Source of the DNA: Phascolomyces articulosus
Taxonomy: Eukaryota; Mucoromycota; Mucoromycetes; Mucorales; Lichtheimiaceae
Direction: 5' to 3'
Assembly: GCA_025677815.1 (NCBI GenBank)
Contig: JAIXMP010000006.1
Coordinates: forward strand, 62,001-126,000
Length of the DNA stretch: 64,000 nucleotides
The notes under the pieces were generated by a model that worked only from the letters and a program-made list of their open reading frames with translations, made no database searches and was not told the DNA's origin. Within the stretch, counting starts at the first letter, position 1, and every line of letters begins with the position of its first letter. The translations under genes and the position numbers were made by a program. Of this stretch, positions 1 through 12,330 are shown one piece after another.

Positions 1-62
1 AATAATGGATGATCCACTTGATTGGTATATATATAAAATATACTCATTGTATGTCTATATTA

Positions 63-404
63 GATACTTGCCATCGTATGTTATTAGGGGCCCTTTTACT
101 AGCTTCTAAATTTCTTCAAGATACTGAATGGGCACCATCTTTTGCTCATTCCAATACTCTGAAAAAAGCGGATAGCTCATTATTAAGAGCTTCTTGGGCG
201 CGCTATTATGGTTATGCCAACTCTTATTATGTGGGACCTCTCACAAATCGGCGTTTATGTGATATGTGTGGTGGTCTTTTTTCACTGGAAGACATGAATA
301 TGCTTGAACGTGCCTTTTTAAAATTAATCCAATATCAATGTTGGGTTGATGAAAAGGCAGTGGATGATTATGTTGAAAGACATCGTGTTGATTTAGCTCT
401 ATGA
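63..404 (+). CDS. Pcl/Pho80-type cyclin, 3' exon (5' part outside or unresolved)
   Basis: This is the last coding exon of a cyclin of the fungal Pcl/Pho80 class, which binds a Pho85-like or Cdc28-like kinase. The exon starts after a splice acceptor (tctatattag, ending at 62) and runs to TGA at 402-404. Visible cyclin-box features are CHRMLLGALLLASKFLQD, the helix-3 segment that contacts the kinase, and then LEDMNMLERAFLKLIQYQCWV, with the N-LE-FL pattern of the next helix. An insertion rich in S, Y and A lies between them, as in many fungal cyclins. The 20 or so bases before the intron do not splice in frame with an obvious donor, so the upstream exon boundary is unresolved. Assignment to the cyclin fold is firm; the subfamily is inferred. 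Confidence 0.75.
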   Translation, partial: DTCHRMLLGALLLASKFLQDTEWAPSFAHSNTLKKADSSLLRASWARYYGYANSYYVGPLTNRRLCDMCGGLFSLEDMNMLERAFLKLIQYQCWVDEKAVDDYVERHRVDLAL

Positions 405-1555
405 TTTTCTACCTTTTTGTAAATAATAATTATTATATATTCCCTCCTTCACCTTTTGTTCGTTCCATTCATCCTATCCAACAAAATAACTACGTATCTT
501 ATTTTTTCTTTGTATATATTTATAGTCAATACTTCTTCCTATTACCCTTTTTTTTGTATGTAATTTCCATTTATTATATAAGACTTTATACCATTTTTAC
601 TAATAATAATAAACATTTTTATTCATAATCATTATATATGAAAAAACAACCAATCAAATAGATTCTTTCCTTAATTGTAGCTTTCTTTATTTTGTCAAAA
701 AAAATAATAATAATGTCTTATCATGCAAGTGGTCATCTGTATTCAACCTTTTTTTTTTTTTTTGTTATTGATACGATAAAAATTTCTGGTTCCGCATTGT
801 TTTTTACTGTTATACTTTGTAAATATAAACAATAATAATAACAAGTAATAAAAAGATAAAAGAGTGTGGAGTTTCATCCTATTCCCAAAATTCAATATTT
901 TTTTGTTTGTTTTTTGTGTCATATGTGAAGTATACCGTGCTGCATGTCGTACTACAGCATCATTATTTTGATTTTCCATTATGATCCAGACTCTCTTCAC
1001 CTCTTCCTCCACTTTGTAAATATTGACTACAACGATTTCAAGTCAGATATTTTTTTTTATGATGCATATTACTCTTTTTGAAGGATAATCCATTTCATAA
1101 TCTGGAATTAATCATCATGTGTTTTTTTTTTATCTCCCATGCTGACACTTAAGCTGGTATAGCATTGTAGAGGGGAAAAAAAGAGGACTTATATAACACG
1201 TACCAAAGGAAATGCTCTTACAGGTGTCAATTAAAGTAGCACAGATTGAAATCATATTTCAGGATTCATCATGAACATACAAACCCAGCACCAATGGCCA
1301 TAAATGCATACATATAAATATATTTTATCCTACTAAGGTATATGGGGCAGCATGAACTGAAAATTGGAATTTTCAAATGATGTATGCTATATGTAAGTTG
1401 TTCAAATAACCCCATTGCACATATGCATGTACATGCGTACATCAAAATGTTCTTTATGCAATGTATTAAATGCACAAATCATCACCAAAATATCAAAACT
1501 ACTCATAATACCCTTCCAAAAAAAAAAAAGGGACACCACTGCTTAATAATTTTTA
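405..1555. other. Intergenic, no supported gene
   Basis: This stretch is very AT-rich, with T-runs of up to about 15. It should contain the 3' UTR of the cyclin and the 3' flank of the minus-strand gene beginning at 1556. Short open frames here look random for this composition. Confidence 0.5.
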
Positions 1556-1875
1556 TTATAAAAGTGGCAGCAATTCATTCTCTTTGGTGAAAATTGGATC
1601 TTCTTCGCCCAAACGATCCGCTGATTGCACTTTAGAACATTTCTAATTTAGGAAAGAGACTAGTTAAGAATACTGACGATGACAACATGAGATTACTTTT
1701 CCTTCTCCATCATATAGTTACTTATATAATCAAAACAATGGTCAATAGCCACATTGTCTGCATAAAACGTCTTGCATCCATTGATGTAAACGTCAAATAT
1801 TTTTGATGATATAGGATATACTTTATCTGCAATTTTATTTGAATTGTAAGGAGAATACACATCATGTTTTTTTTT
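1556..1875 (-). CDS. Unknown protein, C-terminal two exons
   Basis: I do not recognise this protein. Two minus-strand exons join in frame: 1722-1875 (after acceptor ttgtatag, ending at donor gtaact) and 1556-1629 (after acceptor tctaaag, ending at TAA). Together they are open for about 75 codons, which is improbable by chance here. The reading includes KIFDVYINGCKTFYADNVAI and, across the junction, FDYIMQSADRLGEEDPIFT, ending in ELLPLL. The composition (balanced D/E/K, some G and P) is protein-like and unlike the translated AT-rich flanks. Upstream exons should lie above position 1880 but I could not place them, so the gene is incomplete or is a fragment of a decayed gene. Confidence 0.45.
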
Positions 1876-2350
1876 CTATACAAATGTATAGTGATTTGTT
1901 ATTGATACTGTTTTTCACGGATCATATTGGATCAGGTACGAATACGGATACAGATATTGGATATCATTCGGATATTGGACCAAATAATGGATGTTTATAG
2001 GTAAAAATGATTTTTTTTTTTTTTTTGAATAAAAACACTTATTAGCTCTGATTTCTACCTTGTTAATAGATATTCTAAAAGAAACATATGAAAGCAAAAT
2101 ATAAAAAGGAATATATAATATAAAAAATATGATGCTGATTTACTGATGAAGAACGGAGGGGATAAAAAACGGTTCAATTAAAGATGTATATAAAAAGGGT
2201 GCAGGCCTGGTTATTTTTATTGTGGTAGGTTTATTTACTCTAAAATAAATTAGATATTTTTATTTTTCTCCAACAACAGAACATATTTTTCAAAGTCAAA
2301 CATGTTCAGAAGAAGCGGAAACACTGATATTATTTAAATAAAACTTAATT

Positions 2351-2373
2351 CGACGATCTCTGTAAGATCGTTG
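2351..2373. repeat. Short hairpin
   Basis: CGACGATCT, loop CTGTA, then AGATCGTTG: a 9-bp stem with one G-T pair and a 5-nt loop. No adjacent gene explains it. Confidence 0.4.
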
Positions 2374-2812
2374 TAATGTTCATTTGTAATGGCACTAATT
2401 ATCAATCTAAATTAACTGTGATGAGATTCATAATGTCATCGGTGATGTAAAGTTAACATATGAAGCCTTTTTAAATAACATTATAGTTAAGCCATACCTG
2501 TTAAGTAGCAAGTGCTTTTTATATTATTACCAAATATCTCGTTTATATTAATAGTATAAAAAAAGGTAAAAGAGTATTTTTCAAAGTAGTAATATCATTT
2601 TTATAATATGTCAGCATTATAGCACACATTACAAATGAGCATCTTTACCAGTTTATTAACTGTTACCAATATATTGCTACATGATCATTTTTCATAAGTA
2701 TAATAATATTGCTCTAATAATACCATGATAGTAAATTAATAGACTACTTTTTGATAAAATAAAGTATCATAACTATATGTTATAACAGGTCTATTTATTA
2801 TAAAAAATATTG

Positions 2813-2839
2813 TTCATTCAGTCTGAAGGACTGGATGAA
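2813..2839. repeat. Short hairpin
   Basis: TTCATTCAGTC, loop TGAAG, then GACTGGATGAA: an 11-bp stem with one G-T wobble. It sits next to a locally more GC-rich stretch (about 2835-2960) that may be the remains of an inserted element. Confidence 0.4.
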
Positions 2840-3255
2840 CCTGAACCACCCCAGGCGCCTGATTTCATTTCCTTTTCAGACTCAAATTGAGCACTTATGA
2901 TGCACATCTGGTTGAGTACACTGCTTAAAATCCTCCCTAAATGTACTCTTAACTTTCTTTCGTATCCCGCAGCGCCATGCAATTTTCATTACTATTATAT
3001 ATTTAAGCGTTCTGTGTTGCTTTTCACAATTGACTGATTCTATTAAAAAGTAACGTTATAGAGCAATAATATTAAGTATATAAACCATAAACTATATATT
3101 TATAAAGTTTATATAAAAGCATACACTTCGGCAGGTAGTAAAAACTGGGTATGAAAAATAGTGGTTATAATAAATAAAGAAAAAAAAAAGAGAAGGAATA
3201 TATTGACAAATATGAATGTATTTAAGGATAGAAATAAATATGCATAGACTTTCTT

Positions 3256-3519
3256 TTAAAACAACATACTATCTTCATCTTCTTGTTCTTCATCACTTTC
3301 ATCACTTTCGGCTTGATTCTCAATCTCATTATACAAGCGATTCACCTCTTCTTTATTGTTCTTCTGTCCTTCTTCATCTTTATTCTTATCCTTATCCTCT
3401 TCTACTACTTCTCTTTCTACTTCATCTATAATACCAGATAAATTATTTATCTCTTCCAAATGTCTACTTCCTGGAACAACAACTCCTCTATCTCGGTTCC
3501 ATCTAGCTCTATGCACCAT
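3256..3519 (-). CDS. Acidic 87-residue ORF, possibly an element fragment
   Basis: I do not recognise it. The ORF has a basic N-terminus (MVHRARWNRDRG), then a highly acidic, low-complexity tail rich in E, D, K and N. It lies on the same strand as the decayed LINE and about 400 bp beyond that element's last recognisable coding piece. It may be part of an adjacent transposon relic or a small standalone gene. No splice evidence or homology supports a function. Confidence 0.25.
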   Translation of the reverse strand: MVHRARWNRDRGVVVPGSRHLEEINNLSGIIDEVEREVVEEDKDKNKDEEGQKNNKEEVNRLYNEIENQAESDESDEEQEDEDSMLF

Positions 3520-3897
3520 AGGAAGATTTCTGAACTTTCAGAACAAACCAAACAATCTGAACAAATTTTCAGGACAATCTGAACAAGTTTTTGAACACTA
3601 ACTTCCATATTAAGATTGTGGAGAATAAATTGAAGTAAAAAGTAGGTTTAAATTTATATTTTATTAATGTGGAAGACTGGCTTGACCCGCGCCTATAGGC
3701 ATATGGTCGCTTCCTTGCGGTACTTTGATGTGAAGTTATAAATGAATAAAGATATATAGCATTAGCTGAAAAAACCCCCCTTTAGGAGGAAAAGCTAAGC
3801 TAGTGTGGATGAGGTGGTGATAGTACAATTGTAAAATGAAGAAAAAAAAGATAAAAGAGAAAATTTTATAGGAGGGGAGTATAGAAAGAGAAGCAAA

Positions 3898-6030
3898 TTA
3901 ATTGTTTTCTTGAGTTGATTGAGATGTGAGTTGTGATGGTAGCGGTGGTTCTTCAGGTTCTGGTTCATCTTCTTCGTAGTCGTCTTCAGGGTGACTTAGG
4001 CGGTCAATTTCCTGGAGAACACAGATTAGAACGAACCAGCAGTTTATCCATTTTCCACAAGATAGGCCAATTTCTGAATGTGGAAGGTGGTTTAAAATAT
4101 AGTCGAGTGGTTGCATGCCTTGTTTAAGTTCAGGTATTGTTCCAAATGTAAATGATAATTCCTCAAGAATTTCTTCCATTAGTGGACAATTTGCGAAGTG
4201 TTCCCTATTTGCCACAGGATGGCCACATCGACAATCTTTTAGAGGATAGGAGGGAAGCCAATGCATTCTCCATTTTATTAGCCTGTGTCGGTCTCATGAA
4301 GTAGCAGGAAGATATAATACTGGGTCGATCATTCTTTTATCCCGAAGACAGCGAATAGTTTTCTTTTTATTAACCCGGCTTTTATATTCTTCATCCTGTT
4401 TTTGGGAGATTGCTTGTTCAAGTGGATTCTTTGGAGGGTTGTTGCTATATTTCAATTTGGAGTAAAGCTGGTAAAAAGGGTTGTTCGACGTAAGATGTTT
4501 CCAATGTTTATCTTTTTTCTTGTTCCAGAGAAAAGATAGTTCAATGGATCGAGCCAGTGTGGTGGTTGGTAGGTTTTGAAGTCGAGCAGCAAATTTAAGT
4601 TGTAATGTATGGGTACAGGTGTGCATTGATGGCAGGTCTGATAACACCATTGGAACAATAGTTGGAAAATGTGTTGCTTTATTCCTATTAAGGGCCATTT
4701 TTATACATCCTTTTTGTGCATCATGGAGTTTATTTTTTTGTGTTGCTGTAAGGTTGGCAATTGCTATTCCATATTCCAGAACTGGTCTGACAAAGGTGCA
4801 GTATATTCAGAGTGCCAGCCATAAACCCATGCCATACTGATGCACACCAAGTTGTCACAGTAGAGCCATGCTTCCTGTTGCTTTGGTGGTTCGTTGGTTT
4901 ATTAGCTGTGCAGAATTAATACCATTGTGATCAAATGGAATCCCAAGGTATTGAAAGTTGCTAACCAAAGGTATTGTTTTGTTGTATAGCTGATATTGTA
5001 ATGCTGATGATGGTGGTAGGTTGTTGGTGTTAGGGGCCAGGATTGGAGTTGGTGGTTCAATAATGGCACACTTACCGGGGTGCCATTTGTATCCATGGTC
5101 CAGGGAATGTCTTTCTGCTACTCGTAATAAGCGTTTCATATCTGCTGGGGATCCTATCAATGCAACATCGTCGGCATAGAGACAAGCTGAAACAACGAGG
5201 TTCGATTTATCAGGCCTGTTGCAGTCAGGACGTCCATTCTTTCCACCTTCATATTTTAGCTGTTGAGCTGATGCTTCAGTGGTTCCTTTTTTTATAGTTG
5301 ATCAGAGGAACAATGGGTTTTTACATCGAACATGCATGTTGATACATAGGCGGCGTGGTAGGGTGTCAATAAAAACGGCGTATAGGAGAGGACTAAGGAT
5401 GGAACCTTGTAAAACACCTTTTTTTGGGTTAATGAAGTGGGATTGGTAGTTCTGTAGTATTACAGCAATGCGTACATCATCAAACATATGGTGGATCAAG
5501 TGGAACAGAGCGCTCGGCAGGTTTTCCTGCAACGTTGACCAAATGATACCGCAATCTACTGAATCATATGCTGATTTGATGTCAAGGAAAGCAAGTACTG
5601 GTGAGTTGTTGTATTGTTGTTGATATTGTCGGATGAGCATATGGAGCGAAAAGGCTTGGTCAAGAGCACCACGATGGTGGCGGAAACCCCCTTGTGCAAT
5701 ATCTAATGATGGCATTGAATTCAGTAGTTTTGGTAGTAGACAACGTTCAAGTAGTTTCCTAAGAGCACTTGTAAGGCTAATTGGACGATAATTTGAAGCA
5801 GCTGTTGGATCTCCCTTTTTATATATGGGAACTACTTGTGCTGTTCTCCAAGAATATAGGTGTCCATGACCAACACCAGCAAAGTTTGAAAAATTTGCTA
5901 GTATTTGAGATAATGGATGCATAATTGGTTTGAGCATTGCTCCTGTGATGTGATCATCACCTGGAGCTTTGCGTGGTGCCATCTTGCTGATGATAAATTC
6001 TATACTGGTGCTGGAAATGGATTATCATCT
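3898..6030 (-). mobile_element. Decayed LINE (non-LTR retrotransposon), reverse transcriptase region
   Basis: Broken minus-strand frames together give a LINE reverse transcriptase. In coding order: KAPGDDHITGA near 5950; KGDPTAASNYRPISL near 5815; catalytic motif A, FLDIKSAYDSVD, near 5580; motif B, GVLQGSILSPLLYAVFID, near 5390; and motif [11 protein letters not shown], near 5165-5185. The C-terminal part (3898-4266) ends with a Cys/His knuckle, CRCGHPVANREHFANC, typical of the LINE carboxyl end. The frame changes near 6012, a stop interrupts it near 5302, and it changes again between the pieces at 5160, 4700 and 4266, so the copy cannot encode a full protein. No endonuclease domain or ORF1 is evident upstream, so the copy is also 5'-truncated. 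Confidence 0.85.
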
Positions 6031-7212
6031 GCAGAGGTATCAAAGATTTGTTGTTTTTTCTTACCTTATTATATTATAGTAATTTAGTATGGGTATTGTG
6101 TAGTTTCAGTTAAGATATCGATAATCATCATACCAGATGGCTCCTATTCTCCCGGATGTTGCAAAACTTTACCTAATGCAACATATTTCGTGGAATTGTC
6201 AAACGCAAAAAGCGGGGTTGACCGGAATGATTTTGTACTTCTACGCTTGTCTTCAAAGTATTAAGAACTACTTTTTTCAGTTTGAAAAGACTTACAATCT
6301 CTGTACCTGTCTAACTTACATCTATTATTGCCGCCGGAATATCTGAACCCTATCAATAGTAACTTATTTGAAATTTGATGATTATTATGCTTTCGTTTCT
6401 ATGAAATTAATTATAAGGTTTGATTATATCCCATATGTACTTTTTGTATATATCCTTATCTAGTTCTCCAAATAACAAATCTGTTAAGCAATAAAATACT
6501 GGTAGCTCGCTAAACAGATATCCGATCATTTTCCTGGTGAGTGATCGGTAGATTTATATGTATTTTAATTGATAATTGGTTGCTTTTAACGTGTCTTTTC
6601 CTCAAACTCTGGCTATGGTTAGGCATTTATCCATTTATTATTATCCAAGATATAATATTGGACTTCATTTACTGGATAATTCGTTAAACCGATAATTTAC
6701 AGTAGCAATGAAAAGCATTGCAAGCATGTTATCATACTGACTGTGTGATTATTCCTAATAACACACTTGAAATGACCAATAGTACAATTAAAATAATTGT
6801 TGTTGCTGATGCGTAAGTATATAGGACAAAGTTGTTGGATGGTATTGTTGAGAATCAATGAGATGAAACCACACAAAAAAACTGATAATAAAATTGAGAA
6901 AGAGGGATTGATAATATTGTTGGTTTGATGAAATTTTGCTAAGATATATTTACACTGTTTTAATTTACCTGTTAAATATCATATTTCCCCCCAAAAATAA
7001 AACAATAAAAACAAAGAGTACTATAGTTTATAACACAACAAGATGTGGTAGAAGAACACAATATTTTTATTTTGTAAATACGAAAGATAACTCTTTTGTC
7101 ATATTCAATATTTTAAATGCAGGTACAAGCAACGCAGTGGCAAGATTAATTAACTTGATTTCAAGGATTGTACTTGTTTTAAGTGCACAGTATATTCGTC
7201 ATTAGGAGTTTA
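6031..7212. other. Intergenic between LINE and microprotein gene
   Basis: I see no supported gene. The sequence is AT-rich and short open frames here have no coding character. Part of it may be more eroded LINE 5' sequence. Confidence 0.4.
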
Positions 7213-7812
7213 TTATCTTGGCTTGTTGATAGGACGCAAACCAACTGGTTTAGGTGGTGGAGGTTGACTGCAAAAAATTAAATGGAAAGATCGTTGTTTT
7301 TTTTTTTGGTTATTGATAAATCATAAAACAGTTAATATAATTTTAATAACTAACAATAATACAATCATGATGTATTTAACTTGACTCTTACCCCCTCTGA
7401 TATTGTTGTTGTCGATAGCAAGTATCAAAGAATAATAGTCAAATTTTTAATAAGTTAGTCATCTTGTATATTCTCAGATTTACCTCATAACATTATTCTT
7501 CACACATATCCCTCTACACTGCTCTAACTATATGATTGTGCAGATTTTTATATAGCTATATACTACAAGTCATTGGTAATCAGTACTATATGATGTTGTT
7601 AACTTACGCAGCCTTTAATGTGTCCAGCTATAATATGTTATATTTCAATTTGATTGTTTTGACAACGTGTTGTATATTTATTAGTTAATCCATAACATTC
7701 AATATTAATCATTTTTATATACATTTATTATATCGTAAAAAAATGCACTGCACTTGATCATGCATATCTTACCGGAACTTCCACAAAATGGGCATCCTTT
7801 CTTTGGTGGCAT
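7213..7812 (-). CDS. 39-residue Cys/His microprotein, four exons
   Basis: This tiny gene is assembled from four minus-strand exons: 7773-7812 (40 nt), 7608-7627 (20 nt), 7392-7396 (5 nt) and 7213-7267 (55 nt). The total of 120 nt is exactly 40 codons, and phases match at all three junctions. The product starts MPPKKGCPFCGSSAGHIKGC, giving Cys7, Cys10, His16 and Cys20, a C-x2-C-x5-H-x3-C arrangement. That is a near relative of the CCHC zinc knuckle with the same total span. A basic, proline-rich tail follows: QPPPPKPVGLRPINKPR. Donors are gtaaga, gtaagt and gtaaga; acceptors end tatag, tcag and gcag. Introns are 145, 211 and 124 nt. I infer zinc binding and possibly RNA or protein contact through the tail; no family is recognised. 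Without the 5-nt exon the frame breaks immediately. Confidence 0.7.
7392..7396 (-). other. 5-nt micro-exon (AGGGG)
   Basis: The exon is bounded by acceptor aatatcag and donor gtaaga on the minus strand. It supplies Arg21 and two bases of Gly22, and is the only local choice I found that links exon 2 (phase 0) to the last exon (which needs two preceding bases). A CTAAC-like branch point lies upstream in the preceding intron. Confidence 0.65.
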
Positions 7813-10800
7813 AGTGTTGGTAAATAGTTGATGTTGTTATAATTATTTGTGATGAAAAATAAAATTAAATAAAAAAATATATCGTTTTTATACTTTTTTT
7901 TAAAAAAAAAAATAATGTGCCACATATTAGCATTAAAAATCGAAATCACCTGAAATCCAAATGATTACAATTAATAGAATATATTCATTACACCATAGCG
8001 ATATCACCTGGATCTTCGACCGGGTATTTCATTAGTTACATGGTATAGTTTTAGTTATAAGATGTTCTTGATATTAATAAATGTTATGGCGCACTTTGTA
8101 CCTTTTGTAACACGGTGAAATGTATGCTTTGATCTAAAAAAAAATGTGTTAAAATCATAGCTTTCTAGGCATATGAGAATATCTGATGAACGCGCCATCA
8201 ATTTGTTTTCATGTCACATTCATTCAAGGGCATGTGTGCCACTTTTATTTTCCTTGTTATTAAAATAATGTATTATTGATGTTGTTTTATTGTAGTACTT
8301 CCATCATCATTATAAAATGTCACATTTCTTTTGCAACCTATTTAGGTGTGAATACTGATGATTGTATAATAAATATAAGTGCCACATAATATTCTTCCAT
8401 TTTATTAACCATTCTATTTTCTATTTGCTGGCGCACTGCCATATCACCCTTATGACATACTTAATGGATTTAATTCATATTTTTCCCGTACTATTATTTA
8501 TAAACAAAGTAAATGCTTTTATCACTGTCGTGTTCTAACAGTATACTCCATAATAAAAGAATATCCACATTACACAAAGAAAAAAGCCTAAACACTTGTA
8601 CAAATAAGGAAACTAAAAGGCTTCATATTTAAAAAAGAAATTGCTAAAATCGCATAACGATGTACTACCTTCTTACGTCCCTCTAAAAGAAACATCAGAG
8701 AGGAGATCCAGGATGACAAACATAGTTCTGGATCCATCATTATAACCATCCATACGAAAAACATCAATTACCTTATTCAAAGGTCCAGATTCATCCATCA
8801 GTAATATAGAATAATATAGAATAACCCACTAAACCTACACCCATCATAGAATAAAATAAGTATAAATAAGCCATTGTAAATGTAACTGTATAAGGGTTCA
8901 TTCAACTTTTATTTAAATCTTTCTCTTCATTAAAAACTTATAACAAAACCTCAAAGATTTAAATTGTCCGTTTAAATCTTTTATTTTATCCATCCAAATG
9001 AACTAAATTCCATAATTACACACCATCTCATGTACGAAAAATATTTATTTATGTTCCTCATATTTATTGTCGAGTAAGAATTTAAATATTCCTGTTGATG
9101 CTCTAACCTGAAGAGTAACAAATGGCACGTATATGTACTTTAATATCAAACATATTGTTGAATAGAGTAATAAACAGTAGGAAACAACCGTAGTTGTATG
9201 AAATTATTGCACATGATAATTTAAAAGAAAGGTGTGTCAAAAGCCCTAGCGCGTGTAAATATTACATATTGGTTGTATGTATAATTATTCACAGAAAAAC
9301 TTTGCCGACGAGAGATGTAATAATTGGTTTTGCTGTCCCGCATTTCACCTCTTTTAAACTTGGAATCGATAGCTCTTTAATTTAACATAGGCTTTTTTTA
9401 TCTTTCTACCGTTGACTTTTTACATTGATAGATTTTACATATAATGCCAAATTATTATTATACAAAATTTATGCCAACTGCGAAAATATAAATGTTTCCC
9501 ATGTTCAACTGAAACCTATGTCAAACTAAATAATACTATTAGCACCCAAGTAGTTTAAAAGTGTTTCATAAAAAATGAGACGAGCTGCTGAAAATGAGGA
9601 TGCGCCAACATTATTATTAGAAATTATCTTTTTCCGTTAAAGCAGAGGCAGCATAATAATAATGACTCTTTTTCTATTTAGCCCAAAGTAGTTATATACA
9701 ATATCCAGCATTAAATTTCCCTTTTGAGCTGTAAATCTCATTCCATGAACTTTATTGTTTTGGATGATTTTGTAGCGATAAAATGAGATGCTTTGTCATG
9801 TGATCCTCATTTACAAATGATTGTTATACACAGGCAGCTAATAGTAAGCTTTGACTTTGAAATTTACATTATACAGCATTAGTACGGAGCAGTGCATTTG
9901 ATGAGTATCACAAAAAAGGGAATGTATCATTATTAAAATGAAATAGAATTTCATAACCCAATGATGAACAGTATGCTAGTTTGCGCTTACCAACTCCTCC
10001 CCAACCGTCGTGCTAAATCCTATCCTAAGTTTGAGGCCAGCTATCAACAGAGTCATAAAATACACCTACTTTCCCAACCGATATGCTAAATCGTAGTTCT
10101 AAATGAAAATCAATGAGTTTCCAATAAAAAGCTACAAGCTCGACCTCCATTTTTTTTTGTCAGAAGGACTTATATAACATAAAGAAATAAAGTTCTTTAT
10201 ATCCATTAATTATTATCCCAATAAAATATTCTGAAGATCAGCTGTTGTTGTAGAAGTAGAAGTAATGTGTAGTATAAGGTTGGTGATAACCGTTACGAAC
10301 AAGTTTAGTAAAAAAAAAAAAAACGAGGAAATTTATTATTTTCAATCGTTGTCCCAATGGTAAGACAGTGTATCATATCCTTACCATTTTTAACATGCGA
10401 ATTCAAATTTACTATTTAGCATATAAAATAGAATGCACGGTTGGAAACCAAAAAATTCTATCTCTAATTTCAAATTAGGATTTATGTAGCATCATGGTTG
10501 GGGATGCTCTGAAAAGTCATTTTTGTTTAAAAAATCAAGCCATTACTTTCCTCATCAGCATTTCCTATCTGTTTTCAATGAATCTACAAATGCCCGATAT
10601 CAAGCAACTATACGACAGAAGAGCAATATATAAAAGATAAATATTGATATTTATTACTTGGGCTCTCCAGATGAGATTCTGATTCCAATTCATTTATATG
10701 GTACAAAATTTAACTTTTACGTATGGTGTTTACTGACGATGATGCAGCATAAAATACTATAATAGAAGAGTTTGTGGTTTAGAAATTATATATAAAATAA

Positions 10801-12330
10801 TACATGCACGACCAAGGTTCTTCTCCAATTATTGGGTAGTATATTTCATTTACATCTTTTTTTTAAGAGCAGCATACTCTTAAATGCTTTGTTATTGGTC
10901 AATACTGGAGAAACAATATTCTAGAATCTTGTAATTCTTGGGAAAAGGAAGGAATATAAAACTAAATAGGAAAAGCGATAAAGCAAAGAAAGCTATGGGA
11001 AAGAATGGAGAGGGGGCTAAGTGCCTTATATTATAGAGTTTGAAGTTACTTAATTTATTGTTCCTTCTTTTTTGAGCGCAATCAATAATATATTATACAT
11101 ATCCTATATACTTCAATATTTCAATCCATAATCCCTGGAAATAGTCTCATGTTTCTCGCAGTAAGAAGTGCTGTGTATTGTAGGATTCGACATTTGAGTA
11201 TGTGGTTATTACTTCAATGGTGTTTCTGATAGAGGGTAATATTATAGTGATAATATGGCCATTAAAAAAAAAACTAGATCAATGATAAAGTGACCTTTGA
11301 CCCAAATAACAATAGTGATCACTGATAATTTCTTTATCAAAAGACACTTCTCTATCGAAATACGTAGTAATTTTTTCCCATGTGAACTTTATTACGTACA
11401 TACAATTATTCAAAAATGATTTATTACAGTAGAAAATCCATAAAAACAATAACAGCAATAGCTAATGATACTGGCCCCTGGTGAAAGAGAAGGAAAGCTT
11501 TGGATCATGTCGAATTATCCCTTACGTCTTACCTAATAATTATGCTACAATTCCATTTATGATAAAAAAAGAAAGCGGGGAAAAATGGTAGTAGTCATGA
11601 TTGGACGTAAATACTATACCATATAATATTACATGTCCCTTTTTTCTTTCCTTTGTATTTACATAATAACAATATTATCTCGTCATCCATCTTTTTTTTT
11701 CCTGATGTTTATATATTGCTGTTCATGTGACATGATGTAAATTTTTTTTTTAAAAAAAAATAGCTATCAAGTTAAAATAATAATAAAAAATGGTTACATC
11801 CGTGGATGAATAGGTATAAAGTTATTTTTCCAAAAATTTAAATTTATGCAACCAATGCAGCTTTTGAACGAACGGGGAAATTTTGTAGGAAATTAGGAGA
11901 GTTGTATAAAATCCAAAATCGAGAGAGGAAAAAAAAAAACTATATTTTTTTTTACCCCACAACAATTTCACCTGTGGGAAGGAATCAGAGAATTAAGTAA
12001 TCATATACTTGTATGTGAACATCATTTCATTCCATCTATCATGAAGTTTGATTTTTATTATACGTATGAGTAAAAAAAAGAGGGGCAGGGACCAAAAAAA
12101 ATGACACTACCGTTAACTATTCTAACTGTCTATATTCAGCGCGTGTGTGTTTTTTTTGCCATGGTCGCTAGACAGTTTTTTTTTTTTTGTACACAAGAAA
12201 CAAAAAATGAAATATAAACGTTTAATGTCCAAAAAACCTTTTTTTTTGTTTTTTCTTTTAGTTTCTTGTGCTGAGCCTATTTTTCCCTCTCTTTAATACC
12301 ATTGACAAATCAACTTTTATATTCTATTAA
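7813..12330. other. Long gene-poor stretch
   Basis: About 4.5 kb of AT-rich sequence without a supportable gene on either strand. An imperfect direct repeat (CAACCG..., then TGCTAAATC) occurs near 10000 and 10076. The last 200 bp are T-rich and serve as the upstream region of the transporter that starts at 12331. Confidence 0.45.

Larger units (their letters stand above)
1876..3255. other. Intergenic, hairpins only
   Basis: No gene is supported. Around 1915-1985 there is a loose array of GGATA/GGATC-like words. Two hairpins are listed separately. The remainder is AT-rich sequence with homopolymer runs. Confidence 0.4.

Noticed and set aside
743..1012. 89-codon minus-strand ORF
   Set aside because: Composition is that of translated AT-rich sequence with a poly-Lys end; a possible first exon (MENQNNDAVVRHAAR) had no matching second exon.
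1915..2097. Minus-strand 60-codon ORF with Tyr-rich repeats
   Set aside because: It is translated from GGATA-like repeats plus a poly-A run, with no link to the adjacent two-exon gene.
7975..8045. Minus-strand short frame MKYPVEDPGDIAMV
   Set aside because: Only 14 codons and no acceptor or upstream exon that would extend it.
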